This document shows, piece after piece, positions 57,481 through 64,000 of a stretch of DNA of 64,000 nucleotides (its first letter is position 1; each line of letters starts with the position of its first letter). The DNA is from Allacma fusca (lineage: Eukaryota; Arthropoda; Collembola; Symphypleona; Sminthuridae), in contig OX359245.1 of NCBI GenBank assembly GCA_947179485.1, positions 24,725,067-24,789,066 on the forward strand, read 5' to 3'. The notes beneath the pieces were generated by a model. The model did no database searches. It saw nothing but the letters and a program-made list of their open reading frames with translations, and was not told the DNA's origin. The translations under genes and the position numbers were made by a program.

Positions 57481-60400
57481 CTGAAGATATCCAAGAAAGA
57501 ATGAATGCAATTATAGCAACTAGAGTAGAAAGTCAGTCAAAAGACGACGAAGAATTAGAAATTATTGATCTCAACCCATGTCGTTTATCAAACGGCAACA
57601 AGTCCACTTTACAAGTACAAATATGCAGTATGATGATACCAGCTTTACTAGATTCAGGAGCAACAAGATCCTGTATCCAAAGAAACTTAGTACCCAGATG
57701 TGCGGAAATAAAAGAAGTCCCAAGCGCTCTGCGAGTAGCAGTAGCTAATGCAGAATTGGTAAAACCAATTTGCCTCACCAAATTCACAATGATGATTGAA
57801 GGTGAAAAACTTTTATTCAAAGGTCTAGTAATGGAAACACTAGAGCCACGAATGATTATAGGTGAAGATCTTCTATCACGCTACGGAATAACGTTGGATT
57901 ACAAGAATAATGAAATACGGAGCGACCGATTTCAAACAGTTCCAATGACTAGAGACACTCATCTCTATGTCGGGGAGAAGAAGGCCGACATAGAATTTGT
58001 CAGGTCAATTTTTTCATTTCATGAAGTCAAAGGACCAAAGAACATGATGTGCAGGACTCGAAAAGCAGTCACAATACCAGCCTACGGACACATGAAAGTG
58101 CCCATACAAATTCCAAAACGCATTAAAAAGGATTTTTATTTACAACCATCAGAGAAACTATACACCAGCAAGCGACTTTTAGTAGCCGCAGGTGTAGTAC
58201 CAAATGAAGAACCTTTCGCATACGTATTTAATCCAGCTCCATGCCCTCAGACGATGTATGGACGGACAGCTATAGGTCATGCTGAGGAAAATTTTGATCT
58301 CATCAAAATTAAACGCAATCAATTACGTGATGCTCATAAGAGGCTCACACAAGAACAGCTCGATTGTTTCGACGTCAATGAAGAGCTCGACGAAGAAGGA
58401 AGAGCTAAGTACCGAGCATTGTTGACAAGATATCCAGAATGTTTCGCATTTAACAAGGGAGATTTGAAAGAACCAGCGTGGATTGACCCCATTCGGATCC
58501 ATACCGGAAATAATCCACCCGTTCAGGCAAAACCTTTCCCTTGCTCACCTATGGAGCGACAAAAAGTACGTGAGGAAGTACAAAAGATGTTAGATGCAGA
58601 CATCATTAAGGAAGTGAACGGACCTTACAGCAGTCCACTATTTCTCATCAAGAAGAAAGACGGAACATTTAGATCAGTTGTGGATTATCGAGCGTTAAAC
58701 AAAACCATCACAGATCAAGTTTACCCCTTAGCAAGAATAGATGACATACTTATGCAATTTGGAAAATCTGCAATGTTCGACACTCTTGACATGGAATCAG
58801 GCTTCTTTCAACTATTAATACACGAGGAGGATCAAATTATAACCTCTTTCATTACACAGGACGGATTATATGCATTCAAACGACTACCTATGGGAGTCAA
58901 GATTGCACCGTCAGCTTTTCAGCGAGCAGCAGATCAAATGCTGGGCTCACTCAAATTTAGGGGAGCCATGGTATATTTAGATGATGTAATCTCTTACGGA
59001 ATTCATCTTTTGGATAAATTAGCATCACTCGAAGAATTGATGTTAAGAGCCAGCAATAAGAACTTTAAGTTCAAGCCGAAGAAATGCAAATTCGGATATT
59101 TCGAGGTAATTGTTTTAGGATTTAAAGTATCCAGGGAAGGCACCAGTCCAGACCCTGCAAAAGTGGACGCTATCAGACATGTGCCAGTACCAAAATCTGA
59201 AACAGAAGCAAGAAGATTTTTCGGAATATGCAGTTTCTATAGAAAATACATTAAAGACTTCGCAAAAATTGCGAATCCCATCTCACAATCATGGATTGGA
59301 AGTAAAGGGAAATCTGAAGGACAAAAACGCATAAGATGCTTCCAATGGAGTGCAGATGCAACAATTGCCTTCAACATTCTCAAAACCAAATTAATGACAC
59401 AGCCAGTCCTGGCTCATTTCAACCCAGAGTTGGATTGCATACTACATACAGATGCATCAATCTCAGGACTAGGATGCTGTATACTTCAAGATGATGGAGG
59501 AGAACATCCAATAGCTTATGCTTCAAGGACACTAATTCAGTCAGAAAAGAATTACTCAGTCACAGAATTAGAACTAGCAGCAGTCGTATATGCAGTTCGC
59601 AAATTCAGACAATATCTTTATTTGAGAAAATTTTTAATCCGATCAGATCATTTAGCATTGTGCTACTTAAGATTACAAAAAGATCCAAACCATCGAATAA
59701 GTAAGTTTGTAAATAAACTACAGGAATTTGACTTTCAAGTCACATACAAGAAAGGAGCATTACACTTGGATGCAGACTTTCTATCCAGAGCTCCATTACC
59801 CTATACAAAGGAAGATTTGGAAGATACAGAGGACCGAGTGATCGAATTTGACCCAGATCCGGTCAAAGAGCACAAAATCGCTTTGGAAGAACAAAAACAA
59901 ATCCCTCAGGGGAACATAATGATGCCACCACCAGCGTGTGCAGCCAGCCTTACGACCAGGGAAAGCTATAAGGGAAAATATTGGACGGATGACGAAAGTC
60001 AATCCTCAGATGAAGAGGAACCCATAATCCCGCAGCAACAAAATCCATGGTCAGGAAGATTGAAAGGTCAACCCAGACGTAAAGTCAAAACACAAGTGGA
60101 AATTTTAGCACCTCAACCGAATTTGGAGGAAACGGACTGGGAAAACCATACAATGAGCGTAAAGAGCCGTGTCAATGAAGTAACACACAGCTACTCAGCG
60201 CTCAAAGAATGGAAATTATCCGTTGATGACATCGTTACAATCCACGAGTTTCGGGAGGATGATCCACAAGAGGATGAAAATACCTGGAAATATACCAATG
60301 AGTATATCTACGAGAAGAATCTCAAACTAATACAAGAAATAGAGCTTCACAATGCTACAATAAATGAACTAGACATGAAGGAATTTTTATCACCAGATAA

Positions 60401-63400
60401 AGTTCAAAATGAGAATGAAGATTTTGACAGAAATACTATCATTGACATTGGAATGGGGACGGATTGGTCTCCTACCCCAAAGTCAACGGCAGCAACAACG
60501 TCACAAAGTCCAGCCAACGGGAAGGTTGACATTGATTCACCAAAATCCCAAGGGCAGATGACACGAAGTACAATGGAATTCACAACAATGGATGGGGCAG
60601 GTGAGGCTGAAACTAAAGCTGTACATCTACCACCAGCCATAATTGTAGACTCCGATACGGAAGTCCATGATCAAACATTGAAGAATCAGGAAACAGCGGA
60701 TCTGGTGAGCCAAGCAGCTGAGACTACACAAGAGAAGTCCTCAACTAACCCGCCCACCCATCCCGCCAGTCCTACAGAGGCCAAGAAATTGGTACTCACG
60801 GATGAAGACAGGAACGTCCAAAAGGAATGCGACCGACCGACACTGAGACAGGAAAAGTTCAGTGTGGAAAATCACATTCCATCCGGACACGATCCCACAG
60901 ATGAGGAGAAATGGTTTGCATTTGAAGAAATTTGGAGGAACCCAACGCCAGCAAAAGGTGACGAATGGAAGCTCAAACAGGAAGTTATTTCGCAATTGAA
61001 GACATACACTGCACAATCTGCCAGGAAGATTGATCAAGTTCCTGATGCAGAAAGTCCAGGATATGCTAACAATCCGGATCTTGATACCCCACAGCGGATC
61101 AAGGCGATGAAGATTTCCAAAGATGTGGATGAATGGATGAAAAATATCCAACGAAGATCTGCAGCATGCGAGTCGGAGGAAAACAAAAACCCTCCGCCGT
61201 CGCATACGTACATATCCACAGAGAATCCAGATAATGAAGATAATTTCTCTTTACTGGCAACCACAGTAGAAGAGCTGAGGAAAAATATCCGGGAAGGTGA
61301 AATTAAATTCACCGATGGAAGATCATGGAAGATTCAACCTTTGAAAGGGCAGGGTGTTGTGACAAGTAAAAAGACGTCACATTCACTATGTCTTTCACAG
61401 GATGACGACCCAAAGGATAAAGACGCTCAGAAAACTGAGGACATGTCATTAAATAGAGCAATAAAATTTGTTCCAGGAGCTCACGCACTACAGGGGTGCG
61501 AAGGGAGCAAAGATACTTTTTCCACACACAAGCCTGTGTGTAGGATACTTGAAGATGAAGAGCAAGTTACTATGTTAGAGGAACATAACATGCAGGAGAT
61601 GCAAAGGGACGATCCAGACTGTTTATTCATCATGGACAAAATAAAGATGCGGCATACGTTAAATTGGAAGGACAAAGAAAAGTATAGCCGATATGAAATT
61701 GATGAAGAAGGGATTCTTACTATAGTACATAAAGATGGACGTAAGCTATACGTACCCCGAGTACTTAGAAATTTCCTACTATCAAAAGCTCATGATGGGA
61801 TCCTATGCGGAGGACATTTAGGATTCCAGAAAACTCTTCATAGACTCAACAAAAATTATTTTTGGAGAAAAATGAATGTCTCAGTAGCAAAATATGTCAT
61901 GTCATGTGAAAGTTGCCAAGCAGCTAAATCCATGAGAACGAAACCAGCAGGATTTCTTCATCCAATCAGGATAGAAAATGTAGGAGATGCATTATGTATC
62001 GATCTCATTGGACCCATGCAAATTAGCATAAAAGGGAACAAGTACATTATAATCGCACAGGATTATGTTTCAAAGTTCGTGATCGCAGAAGCAATTCCAG
62101 ATAAAACTGCTGACAGGATAGCAGAGTTTTTGCTTCACAAAGTAGTTTTAAAATACGGACTGTTTAAAAACTTGCTGAGTGACGGAGGATCCGAATTCAG
62201 AGCGGAAATCACTCAAGCATTACTTCGCAGATTAGGCATGAACCATTCTACATCTACAGCACTAAGACATAATAGTGTTGGACAAATAGAAAGAATGGTC
62301 CAGACTATAAGCACTATGCTGAGTCACTATACTCAAAAAGAGCAAGCATTATGGTGCAGTTGTTTACCGTTTCTAATAAATGCCTACAATTGCAGTCACC
62401 ATGACGTGACCAAAGAAACTCCTTATTTTATGATGTTTAGGCGACAACCCATATATGATTTTAACTTACAACTGTGTTTAAGCAGCGTCGACACTAATTT
62501 TATGAGTGCTGAGGAAGCCACTACTAGAATAGAAAAAGCTATTGCTAAGATAAGGGAACGTCAGGACTACAGTAAGGATTGGTATGATAGGAAAAGAAGG
62601 TTCGTTAAATTCAACATCGGAGACACAGTGCGAGTCTTTACACCGACCAGGATAGTTGGAAAGAGCGAACGCTTTCTTCACCCTTACAAAGGACCCTTTG
62701 TAGTCATAGAAGTTTTAGCCAAAGACAATTATATCATTCAAGACCTTAGGAATTCTAAAAAGAGACAGAAAGTCCATGTAGAGAGGCTTAAGAAGTGCCT
62801 CCAGCGTGAACACATTGAGGACGAGTATAGTTACGATTTAGATTCCGATATAGTGGAATTGGTGACAAAACGAAATTGGAACAAGTGTGGAAAAGTTATA
62901 GTGAGTCAGCCACGGTCAATTCTTAAGAGTTCGACCACTTCAGATAACAGTTCAACTACGAGCAAGAAGGTGACTTTTAAAGTTCAACCTGCTCAAACCG
63001 AAGAAATAAATAGAGAGTTTTCGTCCGAAAATTACTCAGACAGTTCAAGTGACCAAGCTCAGCCAGTACAACAGAGAGGAGAATTTTGTGACAAAAATTA
63101 CTCACACTCTCAAATCACCCCAAGTGAAGGAGGGAAATCAAACCAGGGACCACATCAACACAAGGATAATATTCAGGGAAGAAAAGGTACTACTAAGCAG
63201 TCAAGTACACAAGTAAGAGAATTTTCGTCAGAAAATTATTCAGATAATCGGGAATTTTTAGATAAAAATTACCCATATTTCACTCGCTCGAAAGTAAATG
63301 AACACCCTAGAGGAAATCAGGGACGAGATAAGGGGATTGAAACAACAGAGGAATTTAGTCCAAATAAAAATTTGGAAGTACGCAGCTCAGGAAGAGTACA

Positions 63401-64000
63401 TCAAACAGAGAATCGCAGACTTAGAACTGCTAATTCAAGAAACAAAACCTCAAACGTCAAGTTTCTGCCCACAAGTGGAGAAATCACAAGACGAGGTTCA
63501 ACCAGAGTAACTGATGACACATACAAAGAGAGAATTAATCCTAATCATCCAGGGATTACAAGCCCAATTAATCAAGGCAAAGGAGAACGAAATTCGTCTC
63601 AAACAAAGAATTTTACATCAGATTTCGGAACAACAGGAAATACTGAGCAAATTGAAACAACTCGAGGGAGACCACAAAGCAACCCTCCAGGAAACCCAGA
63701 AAGCCAAAGAAGATATTTCGGATTTAATAAACCAGCTGAAAATAGCTCAGGAGTAATATCCGAAGGTGAGGAAGAAATTCAACCACTTATCAACGAAAGT
63801 GACTTTAAAACACTTAAAGAATTAAGTAGTTCAGGGATAAGTCCAACAGAATTTGATGTGGACGACAGCAGTGAGTGTAGAGAGACAAATTCTTACAATT
63901 CGGGATCAAAACCGAGAACTAATCAACCGCCTACGACAGAGAGAGGGAGACCTGGACAAATTGAAACAGGAAATCAAGGACCTTCAGAAGCGACTTCACG
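57447..64000 (+). CDS. Pol polyprotein with extra region between RNase H and integrase (3' end outside window)
   Basis: Frame 3, no stop found from 57435 to 64000, about 2,185 codons from the slip site. Protease ALLDSGATRSC, catalytic D at 57651. Reverse transcriptase about 58.55-59.15 kb: YSSPLFLIKKKDGTFR, FDTLDMESGFFQL and catalytic YLDD at 58974-58985. RNase H from HTDAS (D at 59451) to about 59.79 kb. Then about 640 residues of acidic, Ser/Thr/Pro-rich sequence with no recognised domain (59.80-61.73 kb). Integrase: H-H-C-C finger (61.79-61.92 kb), D 62001, D 62181, E 62289 (35 residues between the last two), then KFNIGDTVRV and HPYKGPFVV as in GPY/F modules. The tail repeats EFSSENYSD-like units at about 63.0-63.3 kb. 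It is not listed as a closed frame because it runs off the window. Confidence 0.9.
63298..63510 (+). CDS. Overlapping coiled-coil reading frame 1
   Basis: 70 residues in frame 1, over the pol tail in frame 3. MNTLEEIRDEIRGLKQQRN and EEYIKQRIADLELLIQETK have hydrophobic residues at heptad spacing. It starts at an ATG and stops at 63508-63510. It could be a separate accessory protein or an internal relic; no homologue recognised. Confidence 0.45.
   Translation: MNTLEEIRDEIRGLKQQRNLVQIKIWKYAAQEEYIKQRIADLELLIQETKPQTSSFCPQVEKSQDEVQPE
63514..63756 (+). CDS. Overlapping coiled-coil reading frame 2
   Basis: 80 residues in frame 1, with ATG three bases after the previous stop. LIIQGLQAQLIKAKENEIRL and ISEQQEILSKLKQLEGDH give strong heptads. 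From about 63841 to the window end frame 1 is open again with the same character (RDQNRELINRLRQREGDLDK). The coiled-coil style is like structural Gag-type proteins. Whether it is translated is unknown. Confidence 0.45.
   Translation: MTHTKRELILIIQGLQAQLIKAKENEIRLKQRILHQISEQQEILSKLKQLEGDHKATLQETQKAKEDISDLINQLKIAQE

Larger units (their letters stand above)
57052..64000 (+). mobile_element. Second Ty3/gypsy element, gag C-terminus to beyond window end
   Basis: Gag C-terminal part, a -1 frameshift signal, then protease, reverse transcriptase, RNase H, a long extra region, integrase and a low-complexity tail, all in one open frame to the last base. The 5' LTR and N-terminal gag are absent: at about 57.05 kb the coding sequence abuts an unrelated dispersed repeat, so this copy is 5' truncated or rearranged. 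The 3' end lies outside the window. Confidence 0.9.

Noticed and set aside
1-64000. CRISPR arrays, bacterial operons, rRNA or tRNA genes
   Set aside because: The repeats present are eukaryotic transposon arrays and minisatellites; I found no convincing tRNA cloverleaf or rRNA sequence by eye.

Overview
The window is eukaryotic and looks like an arthropod, probably a hexapod; a springtail or another early lineage would fit but cannot be proved from sequence alone. The grounds are AT-rich DNA, short GT-AG introns, short secreted Gly/Tyr-rich peptide genes, an oig-4-type immunoglobulin gene, dumpy-type EGF repeats, and a dense mixture of Helitron, hAT, Tigger-like, LOA/I-type and Ty3/gypsy elements.

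Layout. 0-1.1 kb: 3' end of a decayed Helitron. 1.1-2.1 kb: broken frame encoding membrane segments, possibly an old viral insertion. 2.49-8.15 kb: complete LOA/I-like non-LTR retrotransposon with a 13-bp target duplication. 9.28-9.63 kb (-) and 14.14-14.49 kb (+): two paralogous two-exon genes for tiny secreted peptides. Between them, 10.40-11.26 kb (-): a three-exon secreted single-Ig protein whose first intron holds a near-perfect long hairpin. 15.8-17.8 kb: two short transposons. 19.52-24.42 kb: Ty3/gypsy element with LTRs that read as identical and one open gag-pol frame. 26.43-30.27 and 31.69-34.46 kb: two tandem multi-exon genes that join two VEGFR/PVR-like Ig domains to dumpy-type EGF repeats, with no kinase or membrane anchor seen. 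34.8-40.4 kb: non-autonomous elements (mini-Helitron, foldback element, a hAT-type element nested in a Tigger-like one). 42.8-44.8 kb and 52.2-53.2 kb (-): decayed non-LTR copies. 45.4-51.1 kb (-): decayed transposase-like gene and DUF4806-like exons. 55.1-56.1 kb: hAT-type element inside a palindrome. From about 57.05 kb to the window end: the pol-bearing part of a second Ty3/gypsy element.

The second gypsy element is unusual. It has a textbook -1 frameshift signal between gag and pol, about 640 extra residues between RNase H and integrase, and coiled-coil reading frames lying over the end of pol. Its pol frame is open from the gag overlap to the last base of the window.

The host genes most worth attention are the tandem Ig-EGF pair, which could encode secreted PVF/VEGF-binding proteins. 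That role is inferred from domain resemblance only. Exon limits were read by eye from splice consensus and conserved frame.
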